A stretch of 64,000 nt of DNA, from the NCBI GenBank assembly GCA_028583415.1, contig CM053272.1, positions 70,265,939-70,329,938 on the forward strand. The letters are read 5' to 3'. Within the stretch, counting starts at the first letter, position 1. Every line of letters begins with the position of its first letter. A program made the position numbers and the translations under genes. Positions 34,606 to 46,089 of this stretch are shown piece after piece. The stretch comes from Protea cynaroides. Its lineage: Eukaryota; Streptophyta; Magnoliopsida; Proteales; Proteaceae. Under the pieces are notes generated by a model that did not search any database, was not told the origin of the DNA, and saw only the letters and a program-made list of their open reading frames with translations.

Positions 34606-36007
34606 TGTCACACCCCAATTCCGGCTGAACCAGAAATGTGAGTGAACCGTCACTAAACCAATGGTTCACACCAGGATCTCAATAAGACTGTGTCTACTCA
34701 TACAAACCATTACACGTAACCATAATCAGGAGATAATTAAATACAGCAGAAGTCTTAAATTAAATGAACTGAGAACTGCTATTGATAAATAAATTATCCA
34801 GTTATTCAAAAATACCAAAACATAAATAAAATATCTTTACATCCCAATTATAAATTCAACTGAAAATAATAAAGAAATTAAATCAACATCCTAGAGGTAC
34901 ACGCAGAAAAGGCACTCACATGAAGTGTCATGCTCGTCCTCTCCTGCTTGCACTTCTAAAGCAGCAACACATCCATACGCCGGAGCATCCATGTAGTCCT
35001 CCACAGTATAACCTGCATCAACATCTAAAAACATGTATATATATACAGGGTGAGCTCACAACTTAGCTCAGTAAGACAATCAGACAATGCAACAAACATA
35101 TGCATGAGTAACATTCACATTATGGTCTAGTTTTAAGTTTACAATGTGCTATAAAAAGGATTGGCAGCCACTGCACCTCTATACACGAGTGTGTAAAGCC
35201 ACCAAATGGATCAAACACCACTGTCGTCCCACATGCACCCACCATGGAATAGAGAGAGCTAAAGGGTCTGGATCAAACACCGCCAACACTTCCCCTGATA
35301 CCCTACCCATACCAACACTTAAGCCCCTATTGGCGAGGGCTTGTAAACTAGGCTCACAACTAACCAATCCTATATGTCATCACAGTAGGCCCTATCCCAG
35401 CACAGCTCCCTACGGCATAGAGATAGAGCTAGAGTCTAGTGGCCAGGTTGGAGACCACAGTGCCACTTCCTCCCCCTGATACCCTACCTGCACCAAGCAT
35501 GCTAAGACAGAACGATACGAAAAGGTGCTAGTGTGAGGAATGATCCTAGACCCCAGGCCCTTCCCATTCCACACACCAATGAAAACAATCACATGCCTAA
35601 CAGTCACATGATAGCATAGCGAGTATGCATGAACAATAATAATAACTGAAAGTAAAGATGACATGCGAGTATGCACAAACATCAGTCTATAGAATCATAA
35701 TTATTAACAACGTTTTACTGTTATTAAATTATTAGGGTTTAGGTCCAATTCCCTTACCTGACGCTTGTTTGATAACTTGCTCTGCGTCACAAAATCCAAA
35801 CTTGCTATCACAAGGTCCTACACGATGTTAGGGTTGAATTAGAATAATTTCTTAGGGTTTACGTTGGTTGGAAAACCAACAAGGTCAAAACACTCCTCAC
35901 AGTACAGACCAGTCGCAGGTACCGGTCGCAGGTACCAACCGCGGCACTTTGGGGAAAGGTGCGACCGGTATGGACGACCGGTCCCCACAGACCAGTCTGT
36001 GAGAGAT

Positions 36008-36012
36008 ACCGG
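36008..36012. repeat. Target site duplication of T3, left copy (ACCGG)
   Basis: ACCGG here pairs with ACTGG at 41802-41806, a 5-bp duplication with one C-to-T change. The uninterrupted B LTR at 49913 onward reads across this site. Confidence 0.82.
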
Positions 36013-36628
36013 TGTGAGGACAAAGATGGAAAATTTTAGAAGTCGCCACCTAGATTAAGGTATAGGACCTTAGAAATGTGAAATCTCACCCCAAGGTAAG
36101 ACTTCGATTGACTCATGACCCTTAGATTGGATTTCTGGTCCATCAGAGATTAGGTAAGCATCAGGTTATGGTTATGGAAAGGGGTTAAGCACCCAAACCG
36201 CCCAATCAAAATCGGTCTCCTATACCTTTCCTATGCTAGACTCTATCTGTTAAACTGAACCAAACCAAGTGGTTTGATATCATTGAACCGAATCTTTATC
36301 CATCAGATTGCCTACGTATTAAGGAATTATTCTAAAAATCAGGTTCACCATCGTAGTTCAGGTATGATTAAAGTTTATGATTGTGATTTATGCTTGTGCA
36401 TGATTAAGTTCTTGTTCAAGTTAAAGTTTATGCTTGAAAGGTTGAGAAACCCTATGGGTTAGGATCTAGATAGTCCTAGTGGATCTAAGAATGGATAACC
36501 CTTTCTGGGTCTGAATGTGGATAACCCTATTTGGGTTGAAATGTGGATAACCCTATCTAGGTTGGAATGTGGATAATCCTATTTGGGTTAGAATATGGAT
36601 AACCCTATTGAAGTCAAAATATAGGTAA

Positions 36629-37310
36629 ATATCCTAGTGGATCTATAGATAGTCCAAGTGGACTAAGGTTTGGATCCGAATTTGGGATTCTCCCAAATAG
36701 CCTATGTATCCTAGGGTTTGCCCTAGGAATCAGTCCGCGTAGTTCGAAATTGGGTTGAAATAGATGGGTATCCTAGTGGATCTATGGATAGTCCGAGTGG
36801 ACTAAGGTGTGGATCTGAATTTGGGTTTCTCCCAAATAGCCTACGTATCCTAGGGTTTGCCCTAGGAATCAGAATCCACGTAGTTCGGAATGATGGGTGA
36901 AATGGGAATGGATATCCTAGTGGATCTATGGATAGTTCGAGTAGACTAAAATGTGGATCCGAATTTAGGTTTCTCCCAAATGACCTACGTATCCTAGGGT
37001 TTGCCCTAGGAATCAGAATCCGCGTAATTCGGGCCGGTAGTAAATATCCTAGTGGATCTATGGATAGTCCGAGTGGACTAAGGTTTGGATCCAAATTTGG
37101 GTTTCTCCCAAATAGCCTACGTATCCTAGGGTTTGACCTAGGAATCAGAATCCGCGTAGTTCAAGCTCTGGGTTGAAATGGTTGGATATCCTAGTGGATC
37201 TATGGATAGTCCGAGTGGACTAATTAAAATGTGGATCCGAATTTGGGTTTCTCCCAAATGGCCTACGTATCCTAGGGTTTGCCCTGGGAATCAGAATCCG
37301 CGTAGTTCGG
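36629..37310. repeat. Five tandem copies of the ~145-bp T LTR unit
   Basis: Unit starts are near 36630, 36773, 36914, 37045 and 37187. Each has ATCCTAGTGGATCTATGG, GGATCCGAATTTGGG, CTACGTATCCTAGGG and CCGCGTAGTTCG. The homologous place in T1 has one unit and in T2 three. Confidence 0.87.
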
Positions 37311-37759
37311 GAATGATAACCTGTTCTAGGGAACCTATTCTAGGTTTACAGTTAAGAACCTGTTCTAGGTTTAGGGTTTACCGAGGGGCAGAAATCGTCC
37401 TGAGCTACCCTTTTTATCCTGAATTCTAATTTTGAAAGGTTTGGGAAAGCATCCCCTTTCTTTGTTAAAACTTTTATTATTTTCCATTATACCTTTCCCA
37501 AGAATGTGGGTGCCTAAATGCACGTCCCCACACCTAATATGTTTGCTAGGTGTACAGATATGGCAGTTCGACTAGGGTGTTGCATAAATTAAATTATTAC
37601 CAAAATAGAAAATATCATTCAAATATGGCAACAAAAAACATATATCATCTCATGTATGGCAAGAAAGCATGTGAATCATTATAGCAGCAAGCATGTGAGA
37701 GCATTCATCAAGATATAGCAGACAAATAAAATGGCATCTCATGTATTATTTCCAATCAA

Positions 37760-39300
37760 ATTATGTCTCAATGTGTCTCAGATGAGATTCTCTAGATCTA
37801 TGGTTGGGATTTAATGTGAATCTCTCAAGATCAGATCCTTAATCAATGGTTAGATATCTTTTTATCTCCTCAATAATATATCCAGATCAAATTCCTAAAT
37901 TTCATCAAAGTAGCCAAAATCAACGGCTCAGATCTCATGTCAAGATATATTCATAATCAGACTAAAATCCAATGATTCAAATTCTTTTAAATCATTTATG
38001 ATCAAGATCCAACGGTTTAAATTCTCTCAAAATCACAATCTAACCATTCATATTCATTTAAATCAATCATCAATACAATCTGATGGTCCAGATTCAATCA
38101 TATTACTCATGATGTCCATCCAATGGCTTAAATTCTTCTAAAACACACTATGATGGAAATCTAATGGTTTAAATCATTCTTGATGATAGTCTAACCGTTC
38201 AAATTTATTTCAATCACTCTCAAAGATAATCTAACCGTTCATATCCATTTACATCACTTTTGATGGCAATCCAACGGTTTAGATTACTCAAATTAATAAT
38301 CTAACCATTCAAATTACTCAAATCAAGGTAAATTATGATCAACGGATCAAATCAAAACTCCAAGATCAATGATCCTATTTTATTAAAATTTCATGATCAA
38401 TGGTCCAATTTTTATCATATCATAATTCCAAGATCAATGGTCTATAATCAACTCATTAAAATTCCAATCATATGGTCATGATTAATCTCATAAAATTCAA
38501 ATCATGTGGTTCGATCAATTTCATTGAAAATTTCTGAATCTAAAGGATCATAATCACATCAAGATTCCAAGATCAATGGTCCAATTTTAATCACATCGAA
38601 ATTCCAAGATCATTGGTCCAATTTCATAACAATGCCATGCATCCAATGAGATCAATTTCATAAATAATTCCAAGCATGTGATTGGATCAATTTCATAACT
38701 AATTCCAAGCATCCGGATCAATTTTATCATAAAAAATTCAGACATTTTCAGATCAATCACCATAAAATTCCATTCATGATTAACACAAACTTATCAACCA
38801 ATGGCCCATATTCATCATCATATGATCAAAAATAAAATTATCATCCAAAGATCAAATTTATCACCACAAAATCCAAGATCAATAGCCATAATCAATGTCA
38901 TAAAAATTCCCAATCATATAGTTGGACCAATCTCATAAAATTCCAATCATATGGATCAATCACAATAAAAATCCCAGCCATAATTAGATCAATCCCATTA
39001 AGGTTCATGATCGAGGTTCAATTTTCATCACATAACATTCATTCATGATCAATGGCTAAAATTTTATCATATTAAAAATTCAATATCAAAGGCCATGATT
39101 AATTTCATAAAAATTATGATCATGTGGTCGGATCAACCACATTTATATTCCACATCACATAGCCAAAATTAATCTCGTTGAATTCCATGATCCATGGTAC
39201 ATTCAATCAATATCAGATTTTTATTGATCACTTAAAATTCAGCAACATCAAAACAAATTAACATTCAATGGTTGAGATCAATGTTAATAAATTAAAAAAA
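37760..39300. other. AT-rich spacer of T3 LTR, no gene
   Basis: About 1.5 kb contain loosely repeated short words of the type GATCAATGGTCCAAT, TCATAAAATTCC and ATCCAACGGTTTAAAT. Similar words occur in the matching part of T1 (5000-5420) and T2 (20640-21120). There is no open frame of note and no sharp period. Confidence 0.6.
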
Positions 39301-39639
39301 ATTTCAGAGAAAACAAAGGCTTTTGATCAATAATGGGGAAAGGATTTAGGTGGGAATGGGTTTCGGCCAGGTGTATGTAAGATTACATGATTGGTTTGAT
39401 CACAATGGTGAAGGCAGGTCATGAGCATGCATAGGTAGGTGATTTTCGGATGGACTGGTAGAGTGGTTTTGCTGGATGATGAGGTGGGATATGAAGAAGT
39501 TACAGCAGGTTAGAAGAGGATAACGTAATCTAATAAATCGATGATTTTTATTGTATGCTGCAGCAATCAACAAAAAAAAAAAAACAGAAAAAACACTAGA
39601 GCAGAAGGAGGGTTGGGCTTACCTTGGTCGCTCCTTCTG

Positions 39640-40575
39640 CTTCTTCAACCATCTTCATCGATCCTCTTCTTCCCCTTTTTCTCGTTCTCTCTCAATTTCC
39701 CCGCTTCCTCTCTCTCTCTCTCTCTATTTTTTAGAGATTTTTTTTATGTCTCCCTCTCTCTCTCTATTTTCCTTCCTCTCCTCAACGCCCTCTCTCTCTC
39801 TTTCTCCTCTCCCCATTCTCCTTCTCCTTTCTCTTTTAATAATTTTTTTTCTTTTTCTCTCCCCTCTCTCTCGGATTCTACCTCATTCTCTCTTTTCTTT
39901 CTCTTTTTTTCTTCTTCTTCCCTCGCTTTCCTTTTCTTCTCTTCTTCTCTTTCTTTCCTTTTCTTCTCTTTTCTTCTCTCTCTTTCTTTCCTTTTCTTCT
40001 CTTTTTCTCTCTCTCTTTCACGTTTTCTTTCTACAAAACATGAAAGATCCCCTTTTTTTTCTTCTTTTCTTCTCTTTCTTTCCTTTTCTTCTCTTTTCTT
40101 TCTTTCTTTCCTTTTCTTCTCTTCTTCTCTCTCTTTCCTTTTCTTCTTTTTTTCTCTTTCTTTCCTTTTCTTCTCTGTTCTTTCTTTTTTTTCTTTTCTT
40201 CTTTCCTTTTCTTCTCTTTTCTTTCTTTCCTTTTCTTCTCTTCTTCTCTCTCTTTTCTTTTCTTCTCTTTTCTTTCTTTTTTCCTTTTCTTCTCTTCATC
40301 TCTCTCTTTCCTTTTCTTCTCTTCTTCTCTTTCTTTCCTTCTCTTCTCTTTTCTTTCTTTTTTTCTTCTCTTTTCTTTCTTTCCTTTTCTTTTCTTCTTC
40401 TCTTTCTTTCCTTTTCTTCTCTTCTTCTCTCTCTCTTTCACATTTTCTAGGTGAAAGATCCCTTTTTTTTCTTTTCCTTTTTTTCTTTTATTCTTTCCGG
40501 CCATCTCTCCCCTTCTTTCCTTCTTCTCCCTCTTCTTTCCTTCTTCTCCCTCTTCTTTCGACAATCCCACGGACT
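39640..40575. repeat. Polypyrimidine tract in T3 LTR, ~930 bp
   Basis: It is almost pure C/T on the plus strand, built on a TTTCCTTTTCTTCTC unit repeated many times and interrupted twice by CACGTTTTC or CACATTTTCTAGGTGAAAGATCCC-like sequence. It is purine-rich on the element sense strand. The long Ser/Phe-rich and Lys/Glu-rich open frames are composition artefacts. Confidence 0.88.
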
Positions 40576-40604
40576 CCCTCTTTTTTTTATTCGGATCCTA
40601 CTTG

Positions 40605-40775
40605 CTTTTTATATATAAAACATATATATAAATATATAATATATTAATATATTAATATATTAATATATTAATATATAGATATAATATAATATGAATATAA
40701 GACATGTATATATTATATGATATATTATAATATATTATACATTATATAAACATATAAATAATATATAAAAGAAAT
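40605..40775. repeat. AT island after the pyrimidine tract (T3)
   Basis: TATATAAATATATAATATATT-like sequence with four tandem AATATATT units (about 40635-40672). It takes the place of the (TA)n runs in T1 and T2. Confidence 0.8.
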
Positions 40776-41801
40776 ACATGCATATGCGCCGACATGAATT
40801 GGTCCGGACCAATCCGAGTTGGGTCAAGTAAGACTAGTCGAGATTGACAGGACTGGACTAGTTTAGGTTAACTGGTTTGGACCAAAGTTGACATTTCATA
40901 GTCCATTTCTGCCACCATTCCACATGAAATTTTCCGATAGTCTCTATTCCAAATTTTCTATGTTCACTTTTTAGAACACTAAAAATGAGGAATATTGAAA
41001 CTTGAATCACCTCATTTGGAAATAAAATGGTCAACCTATGAATTTCTGAAGTTTAAGCAAGTCAATTATCGATAATTTGACTGACCATTCTGCATGGGAT
41101 CCTTCGGAGACTTCTATCAAAAATTCTTTACGTCCACTTTGTAGAGTACTAAAAATGGAACATAATGAAACTGAAATCATCTTATTTGGATATGGGATGA
41201 CCAAAATATGAATTTTCGAAGATTAAATGACTATTTCCATGTATAATTTTGCATGGGACCCTTCGGAGACTTATACTCGAGATTTTTTACATCCACTTTG
41301 TAGAACATCATAAATGAAGAATAATGGCCTTGGAATCATCTGAATCCGACGTAGAACGGAAAAGATATGATGCTTTGAAGTTCTAACGATAATTTTGCAT
41401 GAAAGCTTGCATGGGGCCCACTGGTGACTTCTACCTGGGATTTTTCACGTCCACTTTGAAGAGGACTGAAAATAATGAATATTGGCCTTTGAATTACCTG
41501 ATTCCGATATCAGATGACCCAGATATGAAGTCTTGAAGTTTGAATGATAATGCATGCATGATACGATAATTACGTAAATACCCTTACACTTTCAAACTGC
41601 AACATCTTCCTTGTTTGAAGTCAGAATTTGATGATTCTGGTCTCATTTTGAAGATAATTTCACAACCTATTCATCCAAGTAGATAATAGCCCATGACCCT
41701 ACTGTGGGGTTCAGTAGAGAATCACAAATCTTTGGGTTAAAATCGAAAACCTGCCATATTGGTCCACTTATGCATAGGGTGGCAAAAATGGGGTGCTTAC
41801 A

Positions 41802-41806
41802 ACTGG
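41802..41806. repeat. Target site duplication of T3, right copy (ACTGG)
   Basis: It is the partner of 36008-36012. The B3 LTR resumes immediately with TCGCATATGGTGCGACCGGT. Confidence 0.82.
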
Positions 41807-42585
41807 TCGCATATGGTGCGACCGGTATGGTCGACCGATATGTCTCCGGAAGACCATACACCCAGTTCTTGCCTTCCGTCGGTCAACCCCTATAGATCTT
41901 AGGGTTTCTCCTACACATTCTAGGTCTTAGCACTGTGTTAGAGTTGTTTCCAACTCCATTCAAGTCTTAGTTTTGATGATCTTCAACCTAGAACTTGAAT
42001 CTAGGGTTTACCGACTGAATTAGGGTTTGAAGGCAAAATATGGTTTAGATTAATACCTCGCCTTGCATGGTATTGATCCAATCATGACTAACCATTCTAG
42101 AACGCTTAACGTAGAGGAAGGTTTAAGCACTTACCGTTGGTTCGCGGTAGAGTGTTCTTCGTCCAACGGCAATGGCGGCTCTTCCCTCTCCTTCCTTAGC
42201 TCCTTCTCCTTCTTCAATCTCTTTCTCCTCTTTAGGGTTTGTGAGGACCAATGAAAGGGATTTAAGGAGGTTTAGGGGTCCTTATATAGACTAAGGTTGA
42301 GTTTAGGAAGCCTCCTAACATTAGAAAAGTTTTTCGGTTCGGAATTTGGAAAGTGGGACCCGTAGAAATCCATTTTCGGATCTAAGTGGTCTACCTGCGC
42401 AGGCTATACCGGTCGACCGGTACCATAGACCGGTACCATCGACCGGTATGAATATTTATCATACATGGGCCTGTTTTCGTACCTGGTTGCCATCCGTTCG
42501 TCCCGTCTAGCTCGGTGATGATTGGAAGACCTGTTACAATATGAATTAAAGGTTTAGATCGGGTTCATGGAGTGCGGGTCTTACA

Positions 42586-42700
42586 ACTCTCCCACCCTTA
42601 AAAGAAATTTCGTCCTCAAAATTCGCATGTATGTTTCACAACTCCCCCACCCTTAAAATAAATTTTGGCCTCGAAATTTGTACGTACCTGTTCATCGAAA
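42586..42700 (-). repeat. Duplicated polypurine segment of B3
   Basis: On the minus strand a first copy (CAAATTTCGAGGCC, AAAATTTATTTTAAGGGTGG, GGGAGTTGTGAAACATACATG) is followed by a second copy ending AAGGGTGGGAGAGT at the LTR border. The first copy includes an LTR-start-like TGTGAAAC. Either tract could in principle prime plus-strand synthesis. Confidence 0.82.
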
Positions 42701-42830
42701 AGGTTAGGGTATTCCTTTCGCATCGCGTTCTCTTCCTCCCAAGTGATTTCTTCTACATCTTGGTTTTTCCAATGCACTTTCACATAATGGATATCTTTGC
42801 TTCAGAGATGTTATACCTTTTGGCTTGTGA
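42680..42830 (-). pseudogene. pol: B3 chromodomain
   Basis: Minus-strand 'KDIHYVKVHWKNQDVEEIT' then 'WEEENAMRKEYPN' can be read (42793-42700). Two stops precede it, just after 'VMLTSQKV' of the integrase frame, so the chromodomain is cut off from integrase. Confidence 0.8.
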
Positions 42831-44340
42831 GCATTACAGGTACCACTTCAAATGTCAAGTCCTCTGTCAAGTCTGGTGGGTCTACTGTCAAGATGTGCGA
42901 TGGATCCTTGACATACTTCTTCAATAAAGAAACATGGAACACATCATGAACGCTTGACATGGATGGTGGTAAAGCCAGTTGATATGCCACATTACCACGT
43001 CTGGTTAAAATCTCGTATGGTCCCTTATACCTGGGGCATAGCTTTCCCTTCTTACCAAACCGTTTTAGACCTCGCACAGGTGATATCTTCAAGAATACCT
43101 TATTACCCACTGCAAACTCCAGATTTCGACGTCGGTTATCAGCATAGTGCTTTTGTCGAACTTGAGCTGTCTTCACTCTTTCTTTAATTTGATCAATCAC
43201 TCGACAAGTTTCTTCGACGAACTCCGGTCCTACAATCCTTCTCTCTCCCACCTCATTCCATAACAAAGGTGTACGACATTTCTTCCCATAGAGTGCCTCA
43301 TATGGAGCCATTTGGATCGTAGCCTGGTAACTATTGTTATAAGCAAACTCGATGAGCGATAGCTTCTCATCCGAAGCTCCTTTGAAATCTAGGGCATACG
43401 CTCTGAGCATATCCTCCAAGATTTGAATAGTTCTTTCTGACTGCCCGTCTGTCTGAGGATGAAAAGATGTGCTAAACTTCAATTTGGTTCCCATGGCTTT
43501 CTGTAATCCTTCCCAGAACTTTGATGTAAAACGGGGATCTCTGTCAGATACTATACTTTCTGGGACGCCATGAAGTCTGACTATATTATCCACATATAGC
43601 TTGGTCAGCTTGTCCATGGTATATTGAGGTCTAACAGCGATGAATCGAGCTGTCTTGATAAGTCGATCGACTATAACCCATACTGCATCCACCGACCTCG
43701 GTGTCAAGGGTAAGCCAGTGACGAAATCCATTGTGATACAATACCACTTCCATGCTGACTCCGATAGTGATTGTAGCAAACCTGCGGGTCTCTGCCTTTC
43801 TGCTTTAACTTGCTGGCAATTCAGACATTGGAATATGAATCGAGCTACATCCGCTTTCATACCCCTTCACCAATATAGTCTTCTTAAATCATGGTACATT
43901 TTGGTGCTTCCTGGATGTACCGAATTTGGGGTGTAATGAGCTTCTGTCATAACTCTATCTCTGATATTTGAGTTCTCACTCTCAGGTATACATAATCTTC
44001 CATGATACCTGAGTACCTTGTCTGAATCCAAGGTAAAATCTAGGTTGCTTTTTCCCTTATCTAGATCTTCTTGCACAGTCTTGAGGTGTGGATCCTGTAG
44101 GATTGCTACTTTGACCTCATCTATTAAATCCGATGAGATTTTCAAGGCTGCGAACATCAATGTGAACTTATGAATTAAGCCATGTTCCACTGGATCTCCT
44201 GCAGTCTCTAATATATGCTCTTTATCATCCTCTATTGAGCCTAAGGCTGCAACACACAAGGCAACGTTTGTACTAGGTCCTGCCTCTGGTTTCAATGCCC
44301 ACTTTCTGCTTAAGGCATCAGCCATAACGTTTGCCTTACG
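42811..44340 (-). pseudogene. pol: B3 integrase
   Basis: It reads as two long frames, 44403-43867 and 43860-42811, separated by one TGA at 43858-43866 in 'YW*RGMKAD', where the family has Trp-Arg-Gly; this fits a TGG to TGA transition. The zinc-binding part has 'STKMYHDLRRLYW' and 'CLNCQQVK'. The DDE core keeps all three residues in 'MDFVTGLPLT', 'SIVSDRDPRFTSKFW' and 'DGQSERTIQILEDML'. The C-terminus has 'NKVFLKISPVRGLKRFG'. Apart from the one stop it is close to intact, which suggests a younger element than A2 or A7. Confidence 0.87.
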
Positions 44341-44470
44341 TGGATGGTACTGGATGTCACAATCATAATCTTTCAATAGCACCAGCCATCTCCTCTGTCT
44401 CATATTCAGGTCCTTTTGAGTAAAAAAGGTAAGTTAAACTCTTGTGATCCGACTTAATCTAAAATACTTG
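44341..44470 (-). pseudogene. pol: B3 RNase H, C-terminal scrap
   Basis: Only 'SDHKSLTYLF', the RNase H end and the start of the integrase linker remain. A frameshift lies in the 'LFTQK' region near 44425. The scrap begins at the internal deletion, where protease 'ELPIK' is joined to the stretch before 'SDHKSL'. Confidence 0.78.
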
Positions 44471-44597
44471 ATAGGTAACTCCATTCGCTTCCAAAAATAC
44501 ATAGAAACAAAGGAGTGCGTGGCCCCAGAGTCAAAGAGAACTCTGGCGGGTACACCAGCTATATTTACAGTTCCTGAAATTTAATTATCCCTTAGTT
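44471..44597 (-). pseudogene. pol: B3 protease, N-terminal scrap
   Basis: The minus strand reads 'ISGTVNIAGVPARVLFDSGA', then 'THSF'. The catalytic D-S-G is intact (about 44525-44541). After 'KRMELPIK' the sequence leaps into RNase H. Compared with B8, this removes most of protease, all of RT and the first part of RNase H, roughly 2 kb. Confidence 0.82.
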
Positions 44598-45941
44598 CTA
44601 CATGCTCACACACAACAAAATGGTAAGACAAATAGTAAGGGACGTAATCATACCAGTAACCACATCAAGTAATGCGGCTGCCTCCTTAGTCGTGACTGCG
44701 AATATCTTTCCTTGTTGTGGTAGTTGCTTCTTAGGTAGAGTACAGGTATTTGCATAATGACCCAATTGTTGACAGTTGAAACATTTGACATTTGGGTTTT
44801 GTCCAGCTAACTGTGACGGTGGTGGTGCAGTAGTATTCCTTGCTGGCATCACAGTAGATTGAGCCCTGTATGGGCAGAATGGTCTAGTGTTCCCTCTACC
44901 CGAAGTCTCAGTAGCAGGCCTCTTCAGTCCCCTATTTTGAGGAAAGAAGCTGTCTCTTTGGCTTGATTCAATTACCCTAGTAATCTGTACAGCCTTGTTA
45001 TACACTTTCTTCTCCAAACCCAAGACATGCTCTCGGATACTTCCTCGTAATCCCATGGTGAACCTGCGGGTCTTGGTTTCTTCCTCTTGCATGCTTACCG
45101 GAGCAAAGAAAAACAGCTCTTCATACCTCTGCTGGTACGCATCAACAGTCGACTGGGATTGTTGCAGGTTTAAGAATTCCTTCTCCATTTGGTCACAAAA
45201 GCTCTTCGAAAAGTACTTATCAAAGAAAGCTCCCTTGAATATTTTCCATGTGATCTGAGTGTGTTTTGTCTCCAAATATGTCCGGGTAGAATTCCACCAG
45301 GCATTTGCGTCTTCCTTGAGCATGTGCGTAGCAAACAGCACCTTCTCATCCTCCGTGCAAGTCATCAGACGGAAGTTCTTCTCCATCTCAGCAACCCACT
45401 GTGTAGGCCATAGTGGTTTTCCTGGTTTCCCTGTGAAAGTAGGGGGTTTCAATTTCAAAAACCTATCCACCGCTCGGCATAGGTCATTCTGCCCTTGTGC
45501 ATTTGTTCCATACCATGGTGGTGGGTACAGATAGATCCCTTGATAGGCAGACGATGTTGAAAATTGGTGTGGTGGTTGTAAATTCTGTCCTTGGCCCATT
45601 GGCCCAGTACTACCATCCATTGGCAGTGTGGTGTTATTCTCCCCAGACTCAGGCGTACCTTCTGTAGGGATATATCCTGGTGGCCTGAACATCTTCAGCA
45701 TCCCATTCAGGAATGCTTTCTTTTGAGCTTCCATCTGACAAATCAATTTTGTCACAATTGTCTTCGAGTTAGTGTGACGAGGTCCTGGCAAATTTGTTGG
45801 TGCTCTGGGACTCTGCCCTTCTCCACCTTCCGGGTTCAGGTTTTGCTCATCAACAATTCCTGTTTCCACATAGTCCTCGGCTTGATGCACCCTTGAGTGG
45901 TGACGCTTTCATGAGCCTCTACGACCATTTCCGCCTACCAT
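44598..45941 (-). pseudogene. gag: B3 gag, nearly intact
   Basis: The family start 'MVG' lies at 45941, but a TGA follows after ten codons, leaving an open frame of 430 codons from ATG at 45890. It has a Pro/Gln-rich N-terminus, the gag domain in the middle ('DRFLKLKPPTFTGKPGKPLW', 'ANAWWNSTRTYL', 'DAYQQRYEELFFFAP', 'TMGLRGSIREHVLGLEKK'), then the zinc knuckle C-F-N-C-Q-Q-L-G-H-Y-A-N-T-C (about 44784-44743). It could make most of a capsid protein if the later ATG is used. The protease start follows within about 20 bases, after a stop. Confidence 0.85.
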
Positions 45942-46089
45942 CTCAGATTAGTTTTTCCTGCTTGGATCTGAGAAGAGGACATAACACATGAGGTACAATC
46001 AAATAGTTAGAATAGTGTTAGTCTTTAACAAGTACAAGGCGAAACTCATAAGGAAACTTAAATCAAAATTTTAAAAACATTTCCCAAAA

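Larger units (their letters stand above)
36013..41801 (-). repeat. T3: solo LTR of family T, 5.8 kb
   Basis: On the plus strand it runs from TGTGAGGACAAAGATGG to GGGGTGCTTACA and is flanked by the near-perfect 5-bp duplication. No internal region is present, so it is a solo LTR left by recombination between the two LTRs of a full element. It defines the true termini for T1 and T2. Sub-blocks are five copies of the roughly 145-bp unit (36629-37310), GAACCTATTCTAGG repeats, a long AT-rich spacer with scattered 'CCAATGGTCCAAATC'-like short repeats (37760-39280), a pyrimidine tract, an AT island, and roughly 160-bp units (40880-41560). The strand is inferred from T1 and T2. Confidence 0.9.
34606..42585 (-). 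repeat. B3 3' LTR, split by solo LTR T3
   Basis: On the plus strand it begins TGTCACACCCC and ends GCGGGTCTTACA. Removing T3 and one duplicated 5-mer leaves about 2.19 kb, matching the 2.18-kb 5' LTR. It contains a minus-strand TATATAAGG at 42280-42288 and ACCGGT clusters (35915-36012, 41806-41860, 42405-42450). In its first 147 bases I counted 16 differences from the 5' LTR, all transitions. Confidence 0.9.

Noticed and set aside
39541..40647. Long Ser/Phe-rich open frames (368 and 299 codons) and Lys/Glu-rich minus frames (179 codons) at 39541-40647
   Set aside because: They are products of a pyrimidine-rich tract with no stops by composition, lying inside a solo LTR. The same is true of 5799-6786 and 21754-22337.
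41704..41895. Short frames spanning the right end of T3
   Set aside because: They cross an insertion junction and so cannot be ancestral genes.
42063..42254. Ser/Phe-rich frame repeated at 42063-42254 and 50157-50384
   Set aside because: It is the same B LTR block in both LTRs, antisense to the LTR leader, without domain features.
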